Shown piece by piece: positions 1 to 7,971 of a stretch of DNA of 64,000 bases. The first letter of the stretch is position 1; every line of letters starts with the position of its first letter. Under the pieces are notes generated by a model, which ran no database searches, had not been told where the DNA came from, and saw only the letters and a list, made by a program, of their open reading frames with translations. A program made the translations under genes and the position numbers. Origin of the DNA: Deltaproteobacteria bacterium (GTDB lineage: Bacteria > Bdellovibrionota_C > UBA2361 > JAGFJO01); contig JAGFJO010000046.1 of NCBI GenBank assembly GCA_024102635.1, positions 1 through 64,000 of the forward strand, read 5' to 3'.

Positions 1-831
1 CTGAAGCGCAAGCAAGTACCGCTGTAGCGCTTCCTCCAGCAATCCGTTAGCAGCAAGGCGGTATGCTTCATCCTGTAACTGTAGATGTTCGCCCTTTCTG
101 ATCCTGGGCTGACCGCCTGCCTCCTCTACAGTGATGGGCGACACGGTTAGAAAGTCCTTCTCCTGCTCACCGCTCCCCCGGCGCTCACCCTTGTCCTCGA
201 AAACTTGCTCGCGAAGTTCATGGCTGAAGGGAACCAGCTTGCCGCGCTGCTGTTCTACAAGGTCGCCTAGTAGCATGTCATCATGTTTCTTGACCATTGC
301 CTTGTCGGGGAAGTTGTGCTCCCTCAGAAAAGCAGTGCGTGCAACAAAAAGGCCCCCAAGGGCGAACCTGGAGACATGCTTTGTATCAGTGGAGAAGCGC
401 GAGGAGTCTACGTACCAAGGTCTTGCGGTAAGAAAGCGTTCATACGCCGGAGTCCGGGCACAGGTAGCCAATTTTCCTGCCACGTCGAATCGACCGCTTG
501 AATCGATGAATCGGCACAGTTCCTTATGCCAATCAGGGCCGAAATAGCTATCGTCATCCAGCCACACTATGTACTCTGTCTGTGTTCTGTCTAATAGCAG
601 GCGCATCATGGGATCTTTGTTGATATTACTGCGAGACTCGATGAGGGTATCTATGCTTCCCGCATCGTAAAGACCTCTAAGGTAGTTGGTTGTGATCATC
701 CCGCAGTCGTTCATTCCGACATGAACAGGAAAGGGGGAGCTATTACGCGCTGCGATTATATTGACCAGAGCACGCTGCGCAAAATGAGGATAATCTCCGA
801 AGCAGCATAACAAGATGGAAAACTTACTCAT
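1..831 (-). CDS. Glycosyltransferase, GT-A fold (family 2-like), C-terminus outside window
   Basis: The minus strand is open from an ATG at 831-829 to the left edge (277 codons seen). The N-terminus MSKFSILLCCFGDYPHF is followed by a GT-A-like core. A WLDDDSYFGPDW segment about 105 residues in matches the metal- and sugar-nucleotide-binding DxD region of family 2-type glycosyltransferases. A later KKHDDMLLGD segment, about 190 residues in, could carry the catalytic-base region. The ATG overlaps the stop of the upstream TPR-glycosyltransferase gene (ATGA overlap), so the two are translationally coupled and probably modify the same glycan or protein. No signal peptide is visible, so it should act on the cytoplasmic side. 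Donor and acceptor cannot be read. The end of the gene lies outside the window. Confidence 0.75.
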   Translation of the reverse strand, partial: MSKFSILLCCFGDYPHFAQRALVNIIAARNSSPFPVHVGMNDCGMITTNYLRGLYDAGSIDTLIESRSNINKDPMMRLLLDRTQTEYIVWLDDDSYFGPDWHKELCRFIDSSGRFDVAGKLATCARTPAYERFLTARPWYVDSSRFSTDTKHVSRFALGGLFVARTAFLREHNFPDKAMVKKHDDMLLGDLVEQQRGKLVPFSHELREQVFEDKGERRGSGEQEKDFLTVSPITVEEAGGQPRIRKGEHLQLQDEAYRLAANGLLEEALQRYLLALQ

Positions 832-3800
832 TGTGATTCCCCCCTTTTCCTCTTTCTTAAGATCTCGATTGCATCTTTTTGAATGCCGGACAGCTCGGAA
901 TAGAGATGCAGCGCTTCCCGGCTGTCAGGCTCGAGCAGTGCCGCTTGCGCGGCGCTCGCTACAGCGTCTGAAAGGCGGCCAGCGTTGTACTGCGCACGCG
1001 ATAAGAAAATGTGCAAGCCGGCATTGAGCGGCTGCTGCTGAAGAGCACTATATATAGTTTCAATAGCCGGATTTTTATTGCCTAGTTTTTCCATCGCTTC
1101 TGCCAACATGAGTTTTATATCCGTATTTGCTGGGAGCGAGCGGGAAGCTGCCTCGAGCTGTCCGACCGCTTCGGTTATCATACCGAAGTGACAGAGCATT
1201 TTGGCAAGTTCGGCCCTTAATTCGGCGTCGTCCGGGTCAAGCGCCAGCGCTTGGGCGTACGACTCATATGCCTTTTCAAGATTGCCGCGATTGGCGGCGA
1301 GGCGAGCAAGCCTAATGTACGGCGCAGTAATTTGCGGCATAAGCGAGAGCGCTTTTTGGAAGTGGTTCTCTGCGGCAACAAATCCTCCTCTCTTCTCTTC
1401 GATATCACCGAGCAGCAGGTTAACGCCGTGCGATTTGGCACTTTCCGGAAGTGACGTTAGAAGTTGATGGGCGTCCTGCGGGCGATCTAATTCGGTTAGC
1501 AACAGCGCAAGGTTCAGCGCCGGCTCCTCGAGCTGAGGCGCGGCGCTAAGAGCTTTCGAAAAGGCCCTTTCGGCCCGATCAAGCTCCCCCGCGTTCCATT
1601 CAAATATACCGAGATCGTTGAGCAGCACGGGATTCCCCGGTTCATGGAGAAGGGCGTGATTGATCTCGGTGATTGCGTTTTTCCACTCTCCGTACGATGC
1701 AGCTAAAAGCGCTTTCAAGTGTTGAAGTTCTGATTGCTTGATGGTGGTGCTGCCTGTTTCCATTAATTTCTTAGCTGCGGGCAGATTTCCGTCATCCAAG
1801 TAGGCGCGGGCTAGGATAGCTGCTTCGTCCGGCAGGAATGACTCGGGCAGCCTTTTAGAAAACTTTTGTGCCAGTGCAGTACGCACCTCAGCCATAACCG
1901 GCCCCCAATCTCCTAATGTTCTTTGGCGGAAGAGCCGCATCGTGGGGTACCAAGGGCTATCCACTCGCTCAAGCAGCCACTGCCAATGGTTGACGGCGCA
2001 TAAAACAACCCAAGTCTCCTTACCAAGGGCGCCGGCCAGATGTGCTACCGATGTGTCTATGGTTATTACCAAATCCAGCTCCTGAATTACCTCGGCGGTA
2101 TCATAAAAATCTTTAAACCCAGCTCCTAAGTTGGTTACGTGCGGGAGCTCTGCAAGAGTGCACCGTTCGTCCTCATTGAGTTCCTTTTGAAGCGCATAGA
2201 ACTCAACCCCGGGAATGCTCAAGAAATGTCCATAGTCCTCTAGCGAGGAAGAGCGGCGTTTGTCAGGTTTAGGATTACCACGCCAGACAATGCCGACTTT
2301 CGGCTTCCCATTCTGCGGGAGAACAGGAGCGCTTGTTTTGAGAAAAAAGTATGGGACCTCATTCGGCACATTCTCCATGGTAGTGCCCATCAAGTGTGGA
2401 AGGCTCATTATTGACAGATGAAAGTCGAAGTGTAGTGGGTAGCAGTACTGCCGCAGTACCATTATTCCGGGGATCGTCTCTAGGAGACGCTGCAAAGAAT
2501 GACGGCTCTCGACTATTACCTTTGCGCCACGGTCTCGAAGCATCGGGAGATATCTGATGCAATGAATGCAATCACCCATGCCTTGCTCAAGATACACAAA
2601 AATGGTTTTTCCATTCGGGTCGCTACCGTCCCAATACGGCTTGTCGGTGTGCCGTTGCTTAGCGGGATCGAGCATGCGCGCCTCAAACTCACGCCAGCCT
2701 TCGGCGTAATTCCCCTCGAGCAATAATCGTAGCGCCCTGTTCCAGCGTGCTAATCCATCATGCGGGCGGAGCGCAAGCGCGCGTTGAAAGTACTCCTCAG
2801 ACTCTTTGAATCTATGAAGACCTCCTAGCACCGTGCCCAATCCCGCCAAGGCCTCATAATTCTGCGGGTCCACCGCCAAGGCTCGTTCATAGTATTCAAC
2901 GGCTCTTTCAGCTTCGCCTGCATGGGATGAAATGTGCGCTGCGGTGATCAAATGCCCCAAATTATGGGGCTCCATTTGGATCGCAATATTGAGCTCGTAC
3001 ATGGCCTGATCCAGCCGGTTCTGATCACGCAGTGCCCGAGCCAGAAAGGCATGGCCCAAGGGCCACTCGGGAGCGAGCTGAACGACCTTGCGAAGATACG
3101 GTTCGCCGCGATGAGGCATCGAGGACTCAAGGGCAATTTTGCCAAGTTCGAAATTGGCATTGACCGAGTTGGGCTCTATTCTAAGCGCCATTCGAAGAGC
3201 CTGTTCGGCAAGCTCGCGCTTTGCGCAGCTATTCCAGCACTTCGCGAGTAGAACATGTGATGCGGCATTAGCCGGGTTAAGCCTGACACTTTGTTGCGCT
3301 GCAGCTACTGCGTCCGCAGCTCTGCCCGAGCGGAGAAGTATGTCAGCCATCAAGGCGTGTGCGTCGGCGCAGTTAGGGTGGGCGGTGGTTATCTCTTTGC
3401 AAATTAAGAGGGCATCATCTCTGAGTCCAGCTCCATTCTTTGCGTGAGCCAGTGAAAGGAGAAGTTTCTCGGTTCGTCCCAGCCGCTGCATGGCCTCCTC
3501 GAGAAGGGTCACTGCGGCACTGTGGCGGCCCGCCCGCAGTTCCAGTTGAGCGCGCTGAAGGCATGCGGCCTCCTCTCCCGCGGATTGCAAATTAGCCCCG
3601 GGAATGAATGGCAGTAGTTCCTTGGGGACGTTGCGTTCACGGAGCAAATGGGGGGCCAGCCTTTCGATTTCTTTCACTTCAGCACGCGCGCCATCGGCGT
3701 CACCCAACATGGCTTTTACGGATCCTAATACCATCCGCACATCACTCCATTCCGGTTCAAGAGAGAGCGCATTAGTCAGAGGAATCAGCGCTTCTTTGAA

Positions 3801-4493
3801 CTTGCCGCACAGGGCGGCGGTGTACCCGAAGTTGAAGAGCGCTTTTGCTGAATGACCTCCGTATTGCAGCGCCGCGGCAAATGAGCGTAATGCTTCTTCC
3901 TTGCGGTTCGCCCCCAGCAGGCAGCAACCTACCTCCGTGCGCACGGCGCTATCTCTAGGAGCTATTTCCACCGCAGCGCTGCAGGCTTGAAGTGATCCAG
4001 CAGTGTCTCCTATCATCTCCAGCAGCCTTGCTCGTGAAAGGTGCACAGCAGTCGAGCGCGGTGAAAGCGCCGCCGCTTTATCATAGTTTCTCAAGGCCGC
4101 CTCAAATTCGGCGGAGTGGCGGTGCAGATGCCCGATTGCGAGGAATATCGCGGAGCAGGAGGGATTGAGTAGCGCGGCCCTGCCGAGGAGTGATTGAGCA
4201 TGCTCCATCTTTCCCGTCCTGTATGCAATCGTTCCCAGGTAAAAGCATGCCTCCCATACATCCGCATCGATCGAAAAAACCTGCTCGAAGTAGCACTTCG
4301 CGGCGAGGAGGTCGCCCGAGGCAAAGCGGAGCTCGCCTGCACGTAGCAGCAGCTTCGTGTCAGTTGGATTGAGCGCAAGCTGAGTCAGAACCTCGATCTC
4401 CTGTGAGCTGCCGTCAAGGGCAGGGGAAGGAGGAAATAGCGCGTCTTGGTTCGGTGACTTCAGCGGCTCTGCGATTTTGGCATGAGAGTCCAC
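828..4493 (-). CDS. Large TPR protein with a central glycosyltransferase-like domain
   Basis: The protein has 1221 residues in three parts. Residues about 35-600 are tetratricopeptide repeats with the A/G/Y/P spacing of TPR helices. Residues about 620-860 form a domain related to GT-B (family 9/41-like) glycosyltransferases: VYLEQGMGDCIHCIRYLP near 634, VGIVWRGNPKPDKRRS, and ITIDTSVAHLAGALGK near 816, the latter typical of the donor-binding C-terminal half. Residues about 880-1215 are a second TPR array. TPR-linked transferases of this kind are often used for protein or surface glycosylation; the acceptor here is unknown. The start is GTG at 4493 with no strong ribosome site. It overlaps the next glycosyltransferase by four bases, indicating one operon. 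No signal peptide, so probably cytoplasmic. Confidence 0.85.
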   Translation of the reverse strand: MDSHAKIAEPLKSPNQDALFPPSPALDGSSQEIEVLTQLALNPTDTKLLLRAGELRFASGDLLAAKCYFEQVFSIDADVWEACFYLGTIAYRTGKMEHAQSLLGRAALLNPSCSAIFLAIGHLHRHSAEFEAALRNYDKAAALSPRSTAVHLSRARLLEMIGDTAGSLQACSAAVEIAPRDSAVRTEVGCCLLGANRKEEALRSFAAALQYGGHSAKALFNFGYTAALCGKFKEALIPLTNALSLEPEWSDVRMVLGSVKAMLGDADGARAEVKEIERLAPHLLRERNVPKELLPFIPGANLQSAGEEAACLQRAQLELRAGRHSAAVTLLEEAMQRLGRTEKLLLSLAHAKNGAGLRDDALLICKEITTAHPNCADAHALMADILLRSGRAADAVAAAQQSVRLNPANAASHVLLAKCWNSCAKRELAEQALRMALRIEPNSVNANFELGKIALESSMPHRGEPYLRKVVQLAPEWPLGHAFLARALRDQNRLDQAMYELNIAIQMEPHNLGHLITAAHISSHAGEAERAVEYYERALAVDPQNYEALAGLGTVLGGLHRFKESEEYFQRALALRPHDGLARWNRALRLLLEGNYAEGWREFEARMLDPAKQRHTDKPYWDGSDPNGKTIFVYLEQGMGDCIHCIRYLPMLRDRGAKVIVESRHSLQRLLETIPGIMVLRQYCYPLHFDFHLSIMSLPHLMGTTMENVPNEVPYFFLKTSAPVLPQNGKPKVGIVWRGNPKPDKRRSSSLEDYGHFLSIPGVEFYALQKELNEDERCTLAELPHVTNLGAGFKDFYDTAEVIQELDLVITIDTSVAHLAGALGKETWVVLCAVNHWQWLLERVDSPWYPTMRLFRQRTLGDWGPVMAEVRTALAQKFSKRLPESFLPDEAAILARAYLDDGNLPAAKKLMETGSTTIKQSELQHLKALLAASYGEWKNAITEINHALLHEPGNPVLLNDLGIFEWNAGELDRAERAFSKALSAAPQLEEPALNLALLLTELDRPQDAHQLLTSLPESAKSHGVNLLLGDIEEKRGGFVAAENHFQKALSLMPQITAPYIRLARLAANRGNLEKAYESYAQALALDPDDAELRAELAKMLCHFGMITEAVGQLEAASRSLPANTDIKLMLAEAMEKLGNKNPAIETIYSALQQQPLNAGLHIFLSRAQYNAGRLSDAVASAAQAALLEPDSREALHLYSELSGIQKDAIEILRKRKRGESQ

Positions 4494-4696
4494 AAGTAGT
4501 AAGTCGACCTATCAAGCCGTTTGACTTTAGAACATTTGTCCCGGCCGAAGCCTGAATGCGTGCTGCTATTTGTAGTAAATTCAAATATCTAGACCTTTTT
4601 TGTTGGATGCTCCAGTCGCTTTCATGCGTATGACACGCTTCATTCAGCACGCTTCGATTAACGCATAAGCTCAGAACATACATTGAGGGAGGATAT

Positions 4697-5095
4697 ATGA
4701 AGCTCATTTCAACTTATGTTCATGGGGTGCTCGATTATATCGTCGGAGTTGTGCTGATCTTTGCTCCCGAGATATTCGGGCTGGTGGAGGTAGCCGGAGT
4801 ATCGGAGGCTCTGCCTCGGCTATGTGGATTCATTATTCTAATAATGGCCGTATCGACGAACTATGAAGTTGGGATCTTCCGCTTGATCTCGATGCGAACG
4901 CATATTGTCGCCGATTATCTGCTGGGCGGCGTTCTTGCATTGTCTCCTTGGTTATTCGGATTTAGTAATCTTCCGGCAAGGTACTGGCTGCCCCACCTTA
5001 TCGTGGGAGCAGCGATTGTGCTCGTAGCTGCAGTAACGGAGCCGGTGCCAGCCCCTCAGCCGCAGGCCCCCCGCAGAGCGCCCGGCTACCGCTAG
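4697..5095 (+). CDS. SPW-repeat family small integral membrane protein
   Basis: The protein has 132 residues and about four membrane segments (near 10-28, 40-58, 72-90, 95-115). It carries the SPW-family hallmark LSPWLFGF near residue 91 and a related FAPEIFGL segment in the first half, as expected for the internal duplication of this family. The start ATG at 4697 has a good upstream site (GAGGGAGG). The C-terminal tail is proline-rich (PVPAPQPQAPRRAPG). The gene stands alone between the TPR gene and the peroxide-defence genes and is followed by a hairpin. The family's function is not established; it is an inner-membrane protein. Confidence 0.8.
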   Translation: MKLISTYVHGVLDYIVGVVLIFAPEIFGLVEVAGVSEALPRLCGFIILIMAVSTNYEVGIFRLISMRTHIVADYLLGGVLALSPWLFGFSNLPARYWLPHLIVGAAIVLVAAVTEPVPAPQPQAPRRAPGYR

Positions 5096-5123
5096 ATTAC
5101 GGAAGTAGATTATGGAAGTTCCG

Positions 5124-5151
5124 GCAGAGGCGCACCAGAGTGCGCCCCTGC
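5124..5151. terminator. Hairpin between convergent genes, candidate bidirectional terminator
   Basis: GGCGCAC (5129-5135) and GTGCGCC (5140-5146) pair perfectly around a four-base CAGA loop. GCAG (5124-5127) and CTGC (5148-5151) extend the stem past one A/C mismatch. It lies between the stop of the SPW gene and the stop of the convergent ahpD-like gene. Neither side has a run of T, so intrinsic termination is plausible but not certain. Confidence 0.5.
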
Positions 5152-5165
5152 TGCTTACCTACCGG

Positions 5166-5705
5166 CTAGGCGAGTTCGGCCACCTGAGCCGAAGAGTTAA
5201 GCACGGAAGCTATGCGTACCGCCGATTGGATGGCGGACTTACTTAATCCATGTTTGCCAAGCTCGCGCGCGTGAGCCTTCATACACATGCCGCAACCATT
5301 AATAGCCGATACAGCCAAGCTCATGAGTTCGAAGTCCGGCCTCGGGATCCCCGGATTCGCTATTACCGTCATCCGGAGTTTAGCAGGAAGAGAACTGATC
5401 TCTTCATCCTCAACCAGATGGGTGAAGCGGTAATAGATGTTGTTCATGGCCATTATAGCCGATGCGGCCTTGGCTGCATTAACGATGGCTTCGCTCACCC
5501 CTTCGGCTTTGTTTTCAATAGCGGCGATCAGATTCTTTGATCTGGTGGCGTAAGCGCTCGCTAAAGCTATGCCGTTGATCTGATCCTCGGAGAGATCCGG
5601 CGCCCCCTCGGCACTTAGAACCACCCCGAGATTAACCCGCACGTCCTTGGCATACTCCGGAATTGCACTACGAAACTCTTCAAAGGTCACTGTATTCGCC
5701 GCCAT
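5166..5705 (-). CDS. ahpD: Alkylhydroperoxidase AhpD-family protein (carboxymuconolactone decarboxylase fold)
   Basis: The protein has 179 residues, the usual AhpD size. Near residue 137 the segment INGCGMCMKAHARELGKHG contains the CxxC redox pair followed by the conserved histidine of the AhpD active site. AhpD reduces the oxidised peroxiredoxin AhpC, classically with lipoamide-linked electrons. The gene lies 9 bases downstream of ahpC on the same strand, so the pair forms an operon divergent from oxyR. In this arrangement AhpD would be the reductant for AhpC; no ahpF flavoprotein is present. Cytoplasmic. The partner electron source cannot be read from the window. Confidence 0.9.
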   Translation of the reverse strand: MAANTVTFEEFRSAIPEYAKDVRVNLGVVLSAEGAPDLSEDQINGIALASAYATRSKNLIAAIENKAEGVSEAIVNAAKAASAIMAMNNIYYRFTHLVEDEEISSLPAKLRMTVIANPGIPRPDFELMSLAVSAINGCGMCMKAHARELGKHGLSKSAIQSAVRIASVLNSSAQVAELA

Positions 5706-5714
5706 TCCAACTCC

Positions 5715-6257
5715 CTAAGCCGCTACCTGAATAGTATTGTCGCCTTTTTGCCAGTTGCAGGGGCACAGCTCGTCGGTCTGCAATGCATCGAGGACACGCA
5801 GGACTTCCTTCACATTTCTTCCTACGCTCAAGTCGGTGATCATGACGAAGCGGATAACTCCGTCCGGGTCGACTACATAGGTGGCTCTCTGTGAAACCCC
5901 TTCGGCGGGATCTAGAATTCCCAAGGCGCTGGAAAGCTCACGCTTAACATCAGCGAGCATCGGAAAGGGAAGGTTATTAAGATCCTTATGGTTCTGACGC
6001 CATGCCAGATGCACAAACTCCGAATCTACGCTGGCCCCGAGGACTTGCGCGTCCCTGTCGGCAAATTCCGCAGACATCTTGCCGAACTCGGCAATCTCGG
6101 TAGGGCAAACAAAGGTAAAGTCTTTCGGCCAGAAAAACACAACCAGCCATTTACCTTTATAACTGCCGTTGTTGACCGTAGTGAAAGCATTTTTCAGGTC
6201 GCTTGACACGGTTGCTTTTAATTCAAAGGCGGGAAATTTTTGTCCTACACTTGCCAT
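5715..6257 (-). CDS. ahpC: Peroxiredoxin AhpC (alkyl hydroperoxide reductase subunit C)
   Basis: From ATG 6257 the product is 180 residues starting MASVGQKFPAFELKA, the normal N-terminus of typical 2-Cys peroxiredoxins. A GTTTACTTATG context with GGAGA upstream supports this start over a longer in-frame one. The peroxidatic cysteine is in FTFVCPTEIAEF and the resolving cysteine in ELCPCNWQKGD near the C-terminus. Both sit in their family positions. The enzyme reduces H2O2 and organic peroxides and is then re-reduced, here probably by the adjacent AhpD. It is transcribed away from oxyR, the usual arrangement for OxyR control. Confidence 0.95.
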   Translation of the reverse strand: MASVGQKFPAFELKATVSSDLKNAFTTVNNGSYKGKWLVVFFWPKDFTFVCPTEIAEFGKMSAEFADRDAQVLGASVDSEFVHLAWRQNHKDLNNLPFPMLADVKRELSSALGILDPAEGVSQRATYVVDPDGVIRFVMITDLSVGRNVKEVLRVLDALQTDELCPCNWQKGDNTIQVAA

Positions 6258-6365
6258 AAGTAAACATTCTCCATTCTGGTTAATTACCCCGGCTAATATT
6301 GCCAAAATGTCTCCCTACAGTAAAATATATTGTTTTTATGATTTTGATTGATTTCATCAAACATT
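6258..6365. promoter_or_regulatory. Divergent ahpC / oxyR promoter region
   Basis: This 108-base A/T-rich spacer separates the ahpC start (minus) from the oxyR start (plus) and must hold both promoters and any OxyR operator. Several ATAT/TATT-rich tracts could serve as -10 elements (for example around 6325-6345). No confident full OxyR operator could be read by eye. The assignment rests on gene arrangement. Confidence 0.45.
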
Positions 6366-7259
6366 ATGAACTTACGTGATCTGGAATACTTAGTGGCGAT
6401 CTCCCGCTTGGGCAGCATGGCGCGTGCCTCAGTCTATTGCAGCGTCAGCCAGTCGACACTCAGTATTCAAATCAAGAAACTGGAGGAAGAGTTAGGAGCG
6501 GCGCTTTTCGAGCGCCGCTCGCGGCGTGTGACGCCGACTCGTACGGGGGCTCGCGTGATAGAGCGCTGCGAAAGAATTCTACATGAGGTGCGCGGAATCA
6601 GGGAGATTGCCAAAAGTGAGAGCGATCCACTATCAGGAGATCTAAGGCTGGGGGCCTTTCCAACTTTGGCTCCATACTGGTTCCCGCGGATTATTCCGTT
6701 GGTGAAGGAACGATTCCCAAAGTTGAGACTTCAGCTGGTCGAGGAGAAGACCGGCCAATTGCTTGAGGGCCTCGCGGCAGGGGCTATTGATTGTGCGGTT
6801 CTGGCAATGCCCGTTGAACAGCGCGGGTTCGAGCATCGGCGCCTATTTGCTGAACCGTTTTACTTGGCAGTGCCGCGAGACCACGCGCTGGCCCGCAAGC
6901 GCGGCGGTAAGGTGGATACCGCTCGGCTTTCAGGTGAGAATCTTCTCTTGCTCGAGGAGGGCCACTGCATGCGCGGTCAGGCCTTGCAGTTCTGTGCCAG
7001 TAGGGGGATCTCAAGCGAGGGGAGTTACATGGCGTCGAGTCTCGAGACGCTGCGCAATATGGTGGCTGCTGGACAAGGGCTCACCCTGATTCCAAAGATT
7101 GCGGCTTCTCCGGCTGCCGCCACAGGCATTAGATATCTTTCGTTTTCGGACAGCCAGCCACGCCGCGAAATAGGACTTTTCTGGAGAACTTCAACTAGCC
7201 GGCGAGAGCTGTTCGTAGGGCTAGCTAAAGCAATGGCCGATCGGCGAATTTACTCTTAG
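6366..7259 (+). CDS. oxyR: LysR-family peroxide sensor OxyR
   Basis: From ATG 6366 the product is 297 residues starting MNLRDLEYLVAISRLGSMARA, the OxyR-type winged-helix N-terminus. The DNA-binding helix region (SQSTLSIQIKKLEEELGAALFER) is followed by the periplasmic-binding-like sensor domain. Within the sensor, LEEGHCMRGQALQFC places two cysteines eight residues apart, matching the redox-active pair of OxyR. This separates it from generic LysR regulators. It is divergent from ahpC-ahpD, its classic targets. A short upstream extension in the same frame is possible but lacks a ribosome site. Confidence 0.92.
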   Translation: MNLRDLEYLVAISRLGSMARASVYCSVSQSTLSIQIKKLEEELGAALFERRSRRVTPTRTGARVIERCERILHEVRGIREIAKSESDPLSGDLRLGAFPTLAPYWFPRIIPLVKERFPKLRLQLVEEKTGQLLEGLAAGAIDCAVLAMPVEQRGFEHRRLFAEPFYLAVPRDHALARKRGGKVDTARLSGENLLLLEEGHCMRGQALQFCASRGISSEGSYMASSLETLRNMVAAGQGLTLIPKIAASPAAATGIRYLSFSDSQPRREIGLFWRTSTSRRELFVGLAKAMADRRIYS

Positions 7260-7415
7260 CCCCACCACCTTATGAACGCTCTGCCCGTCTCCTCATGAAG
7301 CGCTAGCTGCAGACCGGACCGAACAACTGCTCCAGCACAACGCATGATTACTGACATGTGAGTGATTCCTAATGGGCAATAGAATGTAGTCAAGAATGCA
7401 TTTCAGGCAGGACAT

Positions 7416-7931
7416 ATGGTGGACGGCAAAAAACCCGATAGCAGAGAGGATGACAATTACGAGGAGCTTATGGATCTAGGCTTCGAACTCGAATCGCCGC
7501 AAGATGAGTATAGTTATCAGCCTGATTCGGGAGGCGCCATCGGGGGTATAATCGGCCGGCAGGAGTACGGCATAGATACCGTGCAGGACGCGCAGGACCG
7601 GGATGATCAGTTGGGGAGCAGCCATGACGTTAATCCGGCGGATGTGGGCCTTAGCTCACAGATTGAATCATCGGATCAGGCGCTGGCTGCTCTTCTTATC
7701 GAGTCACCGCCAGATGATTCGCAACTGGAGCGTTTTATAGATGGCATGCTTAAGCGCTCCCCATACCTTGCGGACTGCCAGCTGGCCACAGCAGTGCATC
7801 AAGGGCAAGTTGTAGTCTCGGGCCAAGTGCCGTCGGTTTCGGCGCGTCTGCGCATAATAGAGATGCTTGAATCGTTGCCCGCAGTGAGCGACTTCAAAGT
7901 TGAGCTGTCGGTGCAGGAATCTGCTTTTTGA
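7416..7931 (+). CDS. BON-domain protein with acidic N-terminal region
   Basis: The protein has 171 residues. The first 100 or so are acidic and probably disordered (DREDDNYEEL, DAQDRDDQ). Residues about 105-168 fit a BON domain: LERFIDGMLKRSPYLADCQLATAVHQGQVVVSGQVPSVSARLRIIEMLESLPAV ends in the usual amphipathic helix and strand order. BON domains often bind lipid or mediate envelope or stress interactions. There is no signal peptide, so this one may be cytoplasmic. The gene is isolated between oxyR and the convergent asnB. Confidence 0.65.
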   Translation: MVDGKKPDSREDDNYEELMDLGFELESPQDEYSYQPDSGGAIGGIIGRQEYGIDTVQDAQDRDDQLGSSHDVNPADVGLSSQIESSDQALAALLIESPPDDSQLERFIDGMLKRSPYLADCQLATAVHQGQVVVSGQVPSVSARLRIIEMLESLPAVSDFKVELSVQESAF

Positions 7932-7971
7932 TGCGGTCTAGATAGCAAGGGCAGGGGGAAGCCCGCTACAC

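Noticed and set aside
131-547. Plus-strand frame of 138 codons in the first kilobase
   Set aside because: It lies antisense to the partial glycosyltransferase, whose minus-strand frame is open to the edge and carries a DxD motif; the plus frame has no family features.
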